Origin: Tabrizicola piscis
Lineage (GTDB): Bacteria; Pseudomonadota; Alphaproteobacteria; Rhodobacterales; Rhodobacteraceae
DNA length: 64,000 bases
Assembly: GCF_003940805.1 (NCBI RefSeq)
Contig: NZ_CP034328.1
Span: 2,338,001-2,402,000, forward strand
Reading direction: 5' to 3'
In this document: positions 16,285 to 23,869 of the stretch, one piece after another
How positions within the stretch are numbered: position 1 is the stretch's first letter
How the letters are laid out: every line of letters starts with the position of its first letter
The notes under the pieces: model-generated
Databases searched by the model: none
What the model saw: only the letters and a program-made list of their open reading frames with translations
What the model was told of the DNA's origin: nothing
Program-made: the position numbers and the translations under genes

Positions 16285-17077
16285 CCTTTACACAGTCACC
16301 GATCTGCACCTGACGCTGGCCGACATGACGGCAAAGCCGCTGTTCGGCGCTGCCCCGCGGATCGAAATCCTGAAGGGCCTGACATTCACGATTCCCAAAG
16401 GGGCTGTGGTGGGCATTGTGGGCGGATCAGGGTCTGGCAAATCCACTTTGGGGCGCGCTTTGGTGCGGCTGCTTGAACCCTCGGGCGGGTCGATCCGTTT
16501 TGACGGCCATGACATCACCGGCCTGTCCGAACCGGCCCTTCGCCCGCTCCGGCGGCGGTTCCAGATGATCTTTCAGGACCCGATGTCCTCGCTCAACCCG
16601 CGCCACCGGGTTGGCACCATCATCGCAGAGCCCCTGCGCCTGCACGGGATGGACGCCATCCAAAGCCGCATCGCCCGGGCACTGGATCACGTCGGCCTGC
16701 CGCAGGGCTTTGCCAGCCGCTATCCGCACGAACTGTCAGGCGGCCAGCGCCAGCGGGTCGGCATCGCCCGCGCCATCGCGCTGGAGCCGGACTTCATTCT
16801 CGCGGATGAGATCGTGTCGGGGCTGGATGTGTCATCGCAAGCGCAGGTGCTGAACCTGCTGGAGCGGCTGGTCGCCGACCTTGGCCTGACGCTGGCCTTC
16901 ATCAGCCATGACCTGTCGGTGATCCGCCGACTGTGCCAGCGGACCATCGTTCTGCATCAGGGCCGGATCGTCGAAGACCGCCCCACCGCCCAGCTTTTCG
17001 CCGATCCGCAAGCCGCCTACACGCGCGAGCTGTTGGAGGCGATCCCGCTGCCTGACCCCGATCAGATCTGGGTCTGA
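16277..17077 (+). CDS. ABC transporter ATP-binding protein, DppF type
   Basis: This 266-residue ATPase has Walker A GGSGSGKS at residues 49-56, signature LSGGQRQRVG, and Walker B FILADEIVSGLD, where the usual proline after DE is isoleucine. The H-loop is FISHDLSVI. The catalytic glutamate is kept, so activity is expected. DppF-type subunits form heterodimers with DppD types, which fits the directly overlapping upstream gene. It lacks the long C-terminal extension of E. coli DppF and ends just after PDPDQIWV. Its 3' end overlaps the convergent thioesterase gene by 16 bases, so there is no room for a terminator between them. Confidence 0.92.
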   Translation: MADLYTVTDLHLTLADMTAKPLFGAAPRIEILKGLTFTIPKGAVVGIVGGSGSGKSTLGRALVRLLEPSGGSIRFDGHDITGLSEPALRPLRRRFQMIFQDPMSSLNPRHRVGTIIAEPLRLHGMDAIQSRIARALDHVGLPQGFASRYPHELSGGQRQRVGIARAIALEPDFILADEIVSGLDVSSQAQVLNLLERLVADLGLTLAFISHDLSVIRRLCQRTIVLHQGRIVEDRPTAQLFADPQAAYTRELLEAIPLPDPDQIWV

Positions 17078-17520
17078 GGGCCGCCAACCGGCCGTCGCTC
17101 CGGCACGTCAGGGGCCATCAGGCTTTCCAGCTTGGCCTTCACCTCGGGCGGCCAAGGCATCGAGGTGTGTTTGTCCAGCCAGCTTGCCGCCAGCACCTGT
17201 GTCACCGACCAGCGGTGTTCATCGCCGCAATGAATGGTGTGCTGCAACCCGACCGAGGATTTCCCGACCTTGGTCACCGTCAGCCGGAACGTCAGCTTGT
17301 CGCCAAAGAACGACGGTTTCGAAAAATCGCAGGACAGATGCACGGTGGGCGTGCCCCAGCGTTCCTTCCAGATGATCTCATGCCAAGGCCAGCCGATGTG
17401 GGACCAGAACTCTTCGACCACCCCGTTCAGGATGTTCAGATAGGCCGGGTAATAGGCCGTGCCGGAAATGTCGCAATCGCCGAAATGCAGCATCCTGTCG
17501 GTCGTGAAGCAAACGGTCAT
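17062..17520 (-). CDS. Acyl-CoA thioesterase, 4-hydroxybenzoyl-CoA thioesterase family
   Basis: This 152-residue hotdog-fold protein has HFGDCDISGTAYYPAYLNIL at about residues 12-31. This matches the 4HBT signature with the catalytic aspartate (GDCD) before the long hotdog helix. It would hydrolyse an aromatic or short-chain acyl-CoA to the free acid and CoA. The start at 17520 has GGAGG about six bases upstream. It is convergent with the importer operon and overlaps its 3' end. Thioesterases in aromatic-CoA gene clusters often rescue CoA from dead-end intermediates; that role here is inferred from the nearby IorAB. Confidence 0.85.
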   Translation of the reverse strand: MTVCFTTDRMLHFGDCDISGTAYYPAYLNILNGVVEEFWSHIGWPWHEIIWKERWGTPTVHLSCDFSKPSFFGDKLTFRLTVTKVGKSSVGLQHTIHCGDEHRWSVTQVLAASWLDKHTSMPWPPEVKAKLESLMAPDVPERRPVGGPQTQI

Positions 17521-17683
17521 CCTGTCCTCCGCCCATGGTTGCCCAAGCCTTGCCGGATTTGGCGCAAGGTCAAGTGGGACCTCTGCTCCGTGCCGGGTGC
17601 AACAGGGGCCGGAATAGACAACCTTTGTCGGCAAACGGGCCACCGCCGTTATCGCACTGCAACCGTTCTGTTACAAAAAGTTC

Positions 17684-17696
17684 ACAATTGAATTGT
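17684..17696. promoter_or_regulatory. Palindrome upstream of the AfuABC-like operon
   Basis: ACAATT and AATTGT form perfect inverted half-sites around a single central G, 84 bases before the binding-protein start. The surrounding 260-base gap (17521-17780) has no other gene and is locally AT-rich here. It could be an operator for a regulator not encoded in this window. No clear -35/-10 pair could be fixed. Confidence 0.35.
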
Positions 17697-17780
17697 CCGG
17701 GCATCCCGTCATGGCGTAGGCTTTCCCGATGAACGGCGCCAGCAAGAGCCCGATGACCTTTACGTTCTGGGAGGAACACC

Positions 17781-18803
17781 ATGAAAAGACACGCCTTGTC
17801 CGCCGCCATCTTGTGCGGGACTACGTCTCTGTCAGCCACGGCTGCCCTTGCGGACCTGAACCTGTACTGCTCCGCGCAGGAAGAGTGGTGCCAGATCATG
17901 GAGAAAAGCTTTGAGGAAGCCACCGGCATCGACGTGGCGATGACGCGGAAGTCCTCGGGCGAAACCTATGCCCAAGTGCAGGCCGAAGCCAGCAACCCCA
18001 AGGGCGATGTCTGGTGGGGTGGCACCGGTGACCCGCACCTGCAGGCGGCCGAAGAAGACCTGACCGAACCTTACGTCAGCCCGATGCGCGATCAGCTGCA
18101 TCCTTGGGCCATCGCGCAGGCGGAAAGTGCCGGCGACAAGACCATCGGCATCTATTCCGGCGCGCTTGGCTTTGGCTACAACTCGGAGATGCTGGAAAAG
18201 GCGGGCCTGCCCGCCCCTGCCTGCTGGGAAGACCTGACCAAGCCGGAATACAAGGGCATGGTGCAGATGGCGAACCCGAACTCCTCGGGCACCGCCTATA
18301 CCACGCTGGCGTCGATGGTGCAGATGTTCGGCGAAGATGGCGGCTTTGACTACATGAAGCGGCTGCATGCCAATATCAACCAGTACACCAAATCCGGCTC
18401 GGCCCCGATCAAGGCCGCAGGGCAAGGGGAAACGCTGATCGGCATCGTCTTCATGCATGACGCCGTGGCCACCACCGTGGCGGGCTTCCCCGTCGTGACC
18501 GTCGCCCCGTGTGAGGGAACGGGCTATGAGATCGGATCGATGTCGATCATCAAGGGCGCGCGCAACATGGACGAGGCGAAGGCCTTCTACGACTGGGCGC
18601 TGACCAAGGAGGCCCAGGATCTCGCCCTGCAGGTCAATGCGTTCCAGGTGATGTCGAACGTCAACGCCGCGAAATCGGACAAGGCTCCCGACCTCGCAAC
18701 GCTGAAGCTGATTGACTACGACTTCAAGAAGTATGGCTCCAGCGACGAACGCAAGCGCCTGCTGTCCAAGTGGGATACCGAAGTCTCGACCCTGCCGCAG
18801 TAA
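17781..18803 (+). CDS. ABC transporter substrate-binding protein, AfuA/FbpA-like
   Basis: This 340-residue protein has a Sec signal peptide ending near ATAALA (about residues 15-24). It then has the family start DLNLYCSAQEEWCQIM, typical of type-2 periplasmic binding proteins first described for ferric iron. Motifs GDVWWGGTGDPHLQA and SGALGFGYNSEML support this family. AfuA of Actinobacillus was shown to bind hexose phosphates rather than iron. The iron-binding tyrosine pair of FbpA is not evident, and the two downstream phosphatases fit a phosphorylated ligand. GGGAGGAACACC precedes the ATG, a strong ribosome site. Confidence 0.85.
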   Translation: MKRHALSAAILCGTTSLSATAALADLNLYCSAQEEWCQIMEKSFEEATGIDVAMTRKSSGETYAQVQAEASNPKGDVWWGGTGDPHLQAAEEDLTEPYVSPMRDQLHPWAIAQAESAGDKTIGIYSGALGFGYNSEMLEKAGLPAPACWEDLTKPEYKGMVQMANPNSSGTAYTTLASMVQMFGEDGGFDYMKRLHANINQYTKSGSAPIKAAGQGETLIGIVFMHDAVATTVAGFPVVTVAPCEGTGYEIGSMSIIKGARNMDEAKAFYDWALTKEAQDLALQVNAFQVMSNVNAAKSDKAPDLATLKLIDYDFKKYGSSDERKRLLSKWDTEVSTLPQ

Positions 18804-18809
18804 GCCCTT

Positions 18810-21020
18810 TTGCGCACAGTCAGCCTTGAACAGACGACCCATCCGGTTCTGATCTTCTGGATCATTGCCGGGTGGATCGGCTTTGCCGTTCTGCCCTGGT
18901 ATGGGGTGGAAGGATTCTGGTCGTTCGAATGGCTGGTCGACGGCTGGCCGCTGGATGATGACTACGCCCCGGCCGCAGTGCTGATCGGCATGGGGCAAAA
19001 GCTGTGGCTGGCGCCGATGCTGCTGGCGCTGGCCGCGCCGCTGCTGGTGCTGGGGCGGCGCAAGACTGACCCGCTTTATGCCCGGGTTCTCGTGCTGTCG
19101 GGGGCGTTCGGCTTTGGCTGGCTGGTGGCGCAGGGCCTTGGCATCGGCCTGCGCGGGTTTACCGCAGACTGGCTGACCGCGCTGTTCGGTCCGCTGGACG
19201 ACCGCCAGTTCGGCATGGGCTACGGCGCGATGGTCACCGCCTCGGCCTTCCTGTTCCTGTTCACGCAAGGCATTGCCGCACGCGGGGCGATCAACGGCGA
19301 TGTGTTCGTCACCTCGGCCATCGGCGGTGTCATTGCGGTTGTCACGATCTTTGTCTTCTTCCCCATCGCCAAGATGCTGCTGGCCGCCTTCGCCACCGAG
19401 GATGGCGGCTATTCGGTCGTCGGTTTCTTCCCCAAGTTCTTCGACAGCCGGATCTGGGGCCTTGGCTGCCTGTCAGGCGGGCGCTGCGGGGTGGCGTGGA
19501 ATTCGCTCGTGCTTGCGGTGTTGGTGGGCGTGCTGACCACGCTTCTGGGCCTTGCCTTCGCGCTGGTCCTGACGCGCTCCGGCTTCCGCTACAAGCGCCT
19601 CTTGCGGGCGTTGACCGTGCTGCCGATCATCACGCCGCCCTTCGTGATCGGGCTGGCGATCATCCTGCTCTTTGGGCTTTCTGGAACCGTCACGACCAGC
19701 CTCGCCTCGCTTTTCGGGGTTGAGGCGACGCGCTGGATCTATGGCCTTCCCGGCATCCTGATTGCGCAACTGCTGGCCTTTACCCCCATCGCCTTTCTGG
19801 TGCTGATCGGCGTGGTCGAAGGCGTCAGCCCCAGCATGGAAGAGGCGGCGCAAACCCTGCGCGCGAACCGCTGGCAGACGTTCCGCACCGTCAGCTGGCC
19901 CCTGATGCGCCCGGGCTTGGCGAATGCCTTCCTTCTGGGCTTCATCGAAAGCATGGCCGATTTCGGCAACCCCTTGGTGCTGGGTGGCAACTTCGACGTG
20001 CTGTCGACCGAAATCTTCTTTGCCATCGTCGGCGCGCAATATGACCAAAGCCGCGCGGCCATTCTTGCGGTGGTCCTTCTGGGGTTTACGCTGGGGGCGT
20101 TCTATCTGCAACGCTTCTGGCTGGGGCGCAAAAGCTATACCACGGTCACCGGCAAGGGTGACGCGGGGGTGCATCCGCCAATGCCCGGCGGCCTTGCGAT
20201 CCCGGTCTATGCCGTAGTGGCGCTGTGGTCGGCCTTCACCATCGTCGTTTACGGGATGATCCTTTACGGGTCTGTCGTGCAGCTTTGGGGCGTCGATGAC
20301 ACGCTGACCTTCAAGCATTACATCACCGCCTTCCGCATCGACTGGGGTGACGGGGGCCTGCGTTGGACCGGCTCGGCGTGGGACAGTTTCTGGACCACCA
20401 TGATCATCGCCACGCTGGCCGCACCCCTCACCGCCGCGATTGGCCTGATCACCGCCTATCTGTTGACCCGGCAGACCTTCGCCGGCAAACGCGCGTTCGA
20501 GTTCGGGACGATGCTGTCCTTTGCCATCCCCGGCACGGTGATCGGGGTCGCCTATATCCTCGCCTTCAACGTCCCCCCGATCGAAATCACCGGCACTGGC
20601 CTGATCCTTGTGATCAGCTTCATCTTCCGCAACATGCCCGTCGGGGTGCGGGCGGGCATCGCCTCGATGAGCCAGCTGGACAAGTCGCTTGACGAAAGCA
20701 GCCTGACGCTCGGGGCGAATTCGTGGCAGACGTTCCGCGCGGTGATCCTGCCCTTGCTGCGCCCGGCGATCCTTGCGGCGCTGGTCTACAGCTTCGTCCG
20801 GGCGATGACGGCGATTTCGGCGGTGATCTTCCTCGTCTCGGCGCGCTACGACATGTCCACCAGCTATATCATCGGGCGGGTGGAGAATAACGACTACGGG
20901 CTGGCCATCGCCTATTCCACGGCACTCATCTTCGTGATGCTGGCCGCCGTGGGCCTCCTGCAACTGCTGGTCGGGCGCACGCAGATCGGCAGGCGCACAA
21001 GCCATGCCGAGGGACACTGA
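18810..21020 (+). CDS. ABC transporter permease with two fused membrane domains, AfuB-like
   Basis: This 736-residue inner-membrane protein has two permease coupling loops. The first is EAAQTLRANRWQTFRTVSWP (about residue 350) and the second is SLTLGANSWQTFRAVILPLL (about residue 630). One chain therefore supplies both halves of the pore. About 220 N-terminal residues add extra helices before the first permease domain, as in AfuB-type proteins. The start used is a TTG seven bases after the upstream stop with no strong ribosome site; an internal TTG at 18825 is an alternative. It sits between its binding protein and ATPase genes. Confidence 0.87.
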   Translation: MRTVSLEQTTHPVLIFWIIAGWIGFAVLPWYGVEGFWSFEWLVDGWPLDDDYAPAAVLIGMGQKLWLAPMLLALAAPLLVLGRRKTDPLYARVLVLSGAFGFGWLVAQGLGIGLRGFTADWLTALFGPLDDRQFGMGYGAMVTASAFLFLFTQGIAARGAINGDVFVTSAIGGVIAVVTIFVFFPIAKMLLAAFATEDGGYSVVGFFPKFFDSRIWGLGCLSGGRCGVAWNSLVLAVLVGVLTTLLGLAFALVLTRSGFRYKRLLRALTVLPIITPPFVIGLAIILLFGLSGTVTTSLASLFGVEATRWIYGLPGILIAQLLAFTPIAFLVLIGVVEGVSPSMEEAAQTLRANRWQTFRTVSWPLMRPGLANAFLLGFIESMADFGNPLVLGGNFDVLSTEIFFAIVGAQYDQSRAAILAVVLLGFTLGAFYLQRFWLGRKSYTTVTGKGDAGVHPPMPGGLAIPVYAVVALWSAFTIVVYGMILYGSVVQLWGVDDTLTFKHYITAFRIDWGDGGLRWTGSAWDSFWTTMIIATLAAPLTAAIGLITAYLLTRQTFAGKRAFEFGTMLSFAIPGTVIGVAYILAFNVPPIEITGTGLILVISFIFRNMPVGVRAGIASMSQLDKSLDESSLTLGANSWQTFRAVILPLLRPAILAALVYSFVRAMTAISAVIFLVSARYDMSTSYIIGRVENNDYGLAIAYSTALIFVMLAAVGLLQLLVGRTQIGRRTSHAEGH

Positions 21021-21037
21021 ATGAACGGGGTCTGCAC

Positions 21038-22117
21038 ATGACGGGGATCAACGCCAAGGCCGCCTCGGTCCGGTTTGAAAACGTGTCCAAGGTCTATGGC
21101 ACCAAGGTCACGGCGGTGGACAACATCAACCTTGAGGTCAAGGCGGGCACGCTGGTCACCCTGCTTGGCCCTTCAGGCTGCGGCAAAACCACGACGCTGC
21201 GGATGATCGCGGGGCTGGAGATGGCCACGCGGGGGCGCATCTTCATCGGCGACAAGGACGTGACGAAGCTGCCCGCCACCGACCGAGATGTGTCGATGGT
21301 GTTTCAAAGCTACGCCCTTTTCCCGCATATGACGGTGATGGAGAATGTCAGCTATGGCCTGAAGTTTTCCGGCTTCGACAAGGCGGAGACAAAGGAAAAG
21401 GCGCTGGCCGGTTTGGGGCTGGTCGGGTTGACGGGCTATGGCGCCCGCCTCCCGTCAGAGCTGTCTGGCGGCCAGCAGCAGCGTGTGGCCGTCGCGCGGG
21501 CGCTGGTGCTGGAACCGCAGGTCCTGCTGTTCGACGAACCCCTGTCGAACCTAGACGCCAAACTGCGCCGCCAGGTGCGCGAGGAGATTCGCGAAATCCA
21601 GCAGACCCTTGGCCTCACCGTCGTCTATGTGACCCACGATCAGGAAGAAGCCCTGGCCGTGTCGGATGAGATTGTGGTGATGCGCAACGCCGCCATTGCA
21701 CAGAAGGGCACCCCGCGTGAACTCTACGAAGCCCCGGCCGACGCCTTCGTTGCCGACTTCATCGGCGAGGCGAACCTGATCCCGGTGGAGATTACAGCGC
21801 TGGACGGCGATATGGCGACCGTACGGATCGCCGACTACACCCACCGCCTGCCATCGCGCGGGCTGCCCCAAGGTCCGGCGAAACTGGCCGTCCGGCCGTC
21901 CCGGATGCGGCTGGTCGCAGGGCAGGGTGACGGGGTGGCGGCGGTGATCGACAAGGCCACCTATGTCGGCAGTCGGATGGAATACACCGTGACCGCCGCT
22001 TTCGGCACCGTCTTTGCCGTCCTTGATGACGTGGCCACCCCCTTCACGGTCGGCGATGCGGTCACAATTTCCTTTGCCGCCTCCGGCCCGGTGCTGATCC
22101 CCGCTCAGGCGTCGTAG
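21038..22117 (+). CDS. ABC transporter ATP-binding protein, AfuC/PotA-like
   Basis: This 359-residue ATPase has Walker A GPSGCGKT (residues 44-51), signature LSGGQQQR (141-148), Walker B LLFDEP (162-167) and H-loop YVTHDQEEA. A C-terminal regulatory TOBE-like region follows (residues 240-355, with KLAVRPSRMRL). This architecture is shared by iron, polyamine, 2-aminoethylphosphonate and hexose-phosphate importers. It is the third gene of the operon, 17 bases after the permease stop, and its 3' end overlaps the convergent phosphatase gene by 13 bases. Confidence 0.9.
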   Translation: MTGINAKAASVRFENVSKVYGTKVTAVDNINLEVKAGTLVTLLGPSGCGKTTTLRMIAGLEMATRGRIFIGDKDVTKLPATDRDVSMVFQSYALFPHMTVMENVSYGLKFSGFDKAETKEKALAGLGLVGLTGYGARLPSELSGGQQQRVAVARALVLEPQVLLFDEPLSNLDAKLRRQVREEIREIQQTLGLTVVYVTHDQEEALAVSDEIVVMRNAAIAQKGTPRELYEAPADAFVADFIGEANLIPVEITALDGDMATVRIADYTHRLPSRGLPQGPAKLAVRPSRMRLVAGQGDGVAAVIDKATYVGSRMEYTVTAAFGTVFAVLDDVATPFTVGDAVTISFAASGPVLIPAQAS

Positions 22118-22896
22118 GCCGCCTTGGCAAGGCCCATCACCGCGTCGAACACGCCCGCCCCCGAGACGACAACGCGCCCGCCGTTGGCAATGGCGTCATC
22201 GGCGTCCACCGGCTCGACCCGACCCCCGGCCTCGGCGACGATCAGATGACCGGCCAGAAAATCCCAGGCGTTCATGTGTTCCTCGACATAGCCAAGGATG
22301 CGCCCCGTCGCCACATAGGCCAGCGACAGCCCGCCCGACCCGTTGCGCCAGAACACCGTGCCCGCATCGCAGGACAGGTTGATCAGCCGCTTGATCCCCT
22401 CGATCCGCGTGCGCCCCGAAAAGCCCACACCCAGCGACCCCTCGCGCAAGCTGGTCTTGGCCGAACAGCGGATCGGCCGGTCATTGCAGAACGCCCCGCC
22501 CCCCGCCATTGCATGGTGCAATTCGTCATGCACCGGGTCATGGACCACGCCAATCACCGTTTGCCCCTGATGGACGCAGGCAATGATCACGCACCACTGC
22601 GGGATGCCGTTGATAAAGTTCGTCGTGCCGTCAATCGGGTCGATCACCCAGGTAAAGCCGCTTGTCCCTGGGGTTGGCGCACCCTCTTCGCCGACGATCC
22701 CGTCCTCGGGGAAGGCCTGCGCCAGGGCGGCACGGACAGCCAGTTCGACATTCTTGTCGGCCTCGGATACGAAATCCTGATGCCCCTTCACGTCGATGGT
22801 CAGCTCGTCCCATTTCCGGAAATAGTCCAGCGCCATCCCGCCAACGTCGGCAGCGATGCGGCGGGCGGCGGCGTAGCGGGCGGCAAGGTCGGTCAT
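22105..22896 (-). CDS. Inositol monophosphatase family protein
   Basis: This 263-residue protein carries both metal motifs of the Li-sensitive phosphatase family. These are VGEEGAP (glutamate ligand) with WVIDPIDGTTNFINGIP at about residues 83-99, and WDFLAGHLIVAEAGG near residues 215-230. Family members hydrolyse inositol-1-phosphate, histidinol phosphate or other small phosphate esters with Mg2+. The gene is convergent with the AfuC-like ATPase and divergent from the HAD phosphatase. Whether it acts on an imported phosphate ester or is a housekeeping histidinol or inositol phosphatase is open. Confidence 0.9.
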   Translation of the reverse strand: MTDLAARYAAARRIAADVGGMALDYFRKWDELTIDVKGHQDFVSEADKNVELAVRAALAQAFPEDGIVGEEGAPTPGTSGFTWVIDPIDGTTNFINGIPQWCVIIACVHQGQTVIGVVHDPVHDELHHAMAGGGAFCNDRPIRCSAKTSLREGSLGVGFSGRTRIEGIKRLINLSCDAGTVFWRNGSGGLSLAYVATGRILGYVEEHMNAWDFLAGHLIVAEAGGRVEPVDADDAIANGGRVVVSGAGVFDAVMGLAKAAYDA

Positions 22897-22960
22897 CTGG
22901 CGTCCTTCATGCGGTTCGGCCAGACCCTAGCACCCCAGTCCAGCAAGGGGAATTGACCGG

Positions 22961-23617
22961 ATGCAGCTATCCGACTACCGCGCAGCGATCTTCGATCTGG
23001 ATGGAACCCTCGTCCTGTCCGAACCCGCCTGGGAAGAGGCCAAGCGCCGTGTTCTGGCCCGGCTGGGCATCGACATCCCGCAATCCGTCTATGACGCCTT
23101 TGTCGGACGCGGTCTGCGTGGCTTTCTGACCGCGGTCATGGGCCCCGACCTGACGGACAGCCACCGTTCCAACCTTGCACAGCAGATCGGTGCCGAGGCT
23201 GACATCCTTCTGCCGCTGATGCGGCAGCCTGTACCGGGTGCCGCCAAGGCCGTGCAGCGGCTTGTCGCTGCGGGTTTGACGGTTGCGGTCTGTTCGTCCT
23301 CTCCCCGACGGCACATCATCGCGGCGCTGGATCAGCTGGGCCTGTCCGCAAGCATACCGGTCATGGTCTCGGGCGCCGACCTGCCGCGCGGCAAGCCCGA
23401 CCCGTTGCCCTATATTGAAACCTTGCGGCAACTGAACCTTGGTCCCGACGCAGCTTTTGCCGTGGAAGACGCGCTTCCCGGTGCCATATCTGCCCATGCC
23501 GCAGGTCTGACAGTCATCGGAATCGGTCCGGAAAGCCTCAAACCTGCATTCGCAGAAATTTGCAGATTTCAGGTCCCTGGCTACAGTGAATTCGATCGGC
23601 TCTTCAGGGATGGCTAA
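22961..23617 (+). CDS. HAD-superfamily phosphatase (beta-phosphoglucomutase/phosphatase-like)
   Basis: This 218-residue protein has HAD motif I IFDLDGTLVLSEP at about residues 10-22, with both catalytic aspartates. Motif II is AVCSSSPRRH, motif III is the lysine in LPRGKPDPLPY, and motif IV is AVEDALPGAISAHAAG. The helical cap between motifs I and II is of subclass I, as in phosphoglycolate phosphatases, sugar phosphatases and beta-phosphoglucomutases. It is divergent from the inositol-monophosphatase-like gene with 64 bases between them. The substrate is not determinable from sequence. Confidence 0.88.
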   Translation: MQLSDYRAAIFDLDGTLVLSEPAWEEAKRRVLARLGIDIPQSVYDAFVGRGLRGFLTAVMGPDLTDSHRSNLAQQIGAEADILLPLMRQPVPGAAKAVQRLVAAGLTVAVCSSSPRRHIIAALDQLGLSASIPVMVSGADLPRGKPDPLPYIETLRQLNLGPDAAFAVEDALPGAISAHAAGLTVIGIGPESLKPAFAEICRFQVPGYSEFDRLFRDG

Positions 23618-23701
23618 CTTGCCCGGCACAGCGCGGCGGCCTGCCAAGAATGTCCGGACGCTCACCCTCCAGCCCGGTCAGAGGGGGGCCTGAAAATCAA
23701 G

Positions 23702-23733
23702 AAACCTTGCAACCCATTCCGGTCGCAAGGTTT
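23702..23733 (-). terminator. Intrinsic-terminator-like hairpin downstream of tRNA-Thr
   Basis: AAACCTTGC and GCAAGGTTT form a perfect 9-bp stem with a 14-base loop. On the minus strand it begins 14 bases after the encoded CCA of tRNA-Thr and is followed by CTTGATTTTC. On the plus strand it is followed by TTTTCTG, so it may also end the HAD phosphatase transcript 85 bases upstream. Confidence 0.6.
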
Positions 23734-23746
23734 TCTGTGATGGTAG

Positions 23747-23822
23747 TGGTGCCGCTGAAGGGACTCGAACCCCCGACCCCATCATTACGAATGACGTGCT
23801 CTACCAGCTGAGCTACAGCGGC
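23747..23822 (-). tRNA. tRNA-Thr (anticodon CGU)
   Basis: The minus strand folds into a 76-base cloverleaf. Its acceptor stem is GCCGCTG with CAGCGGC, the discriminator is A, and the 3' CCA is encoded. The D arm contains AGCTCAGCTGGTAGAGC, the anticodon arm is CGTCA-TTCGTAA-TGATG with anticodon CGT, and the T loop is GTTCGAGTC. It reads ACG threonine codons. It stands alone, with no adjacent integrase or duplicated 3' end that would mark an integration site. Confidence 0.97.
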
Positions 23823-23869
23823 GTCCTTATCTGGCGGCTCTTAGCACCGCCAAAACGCGGTGTGTAGCC

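Noticed and set aside
17832-19268. 478-codon frame antisense to the AfuA-like gene
   Set aside because: Composition is Arg/Gln/His-rich and it runs across two real genes and their junction.
23702-23822. tRNA-Thr as an attachment site for an integrated element
   Set aside because: There is no integrase gene and no repeat of the tRNA 3' end within the window.
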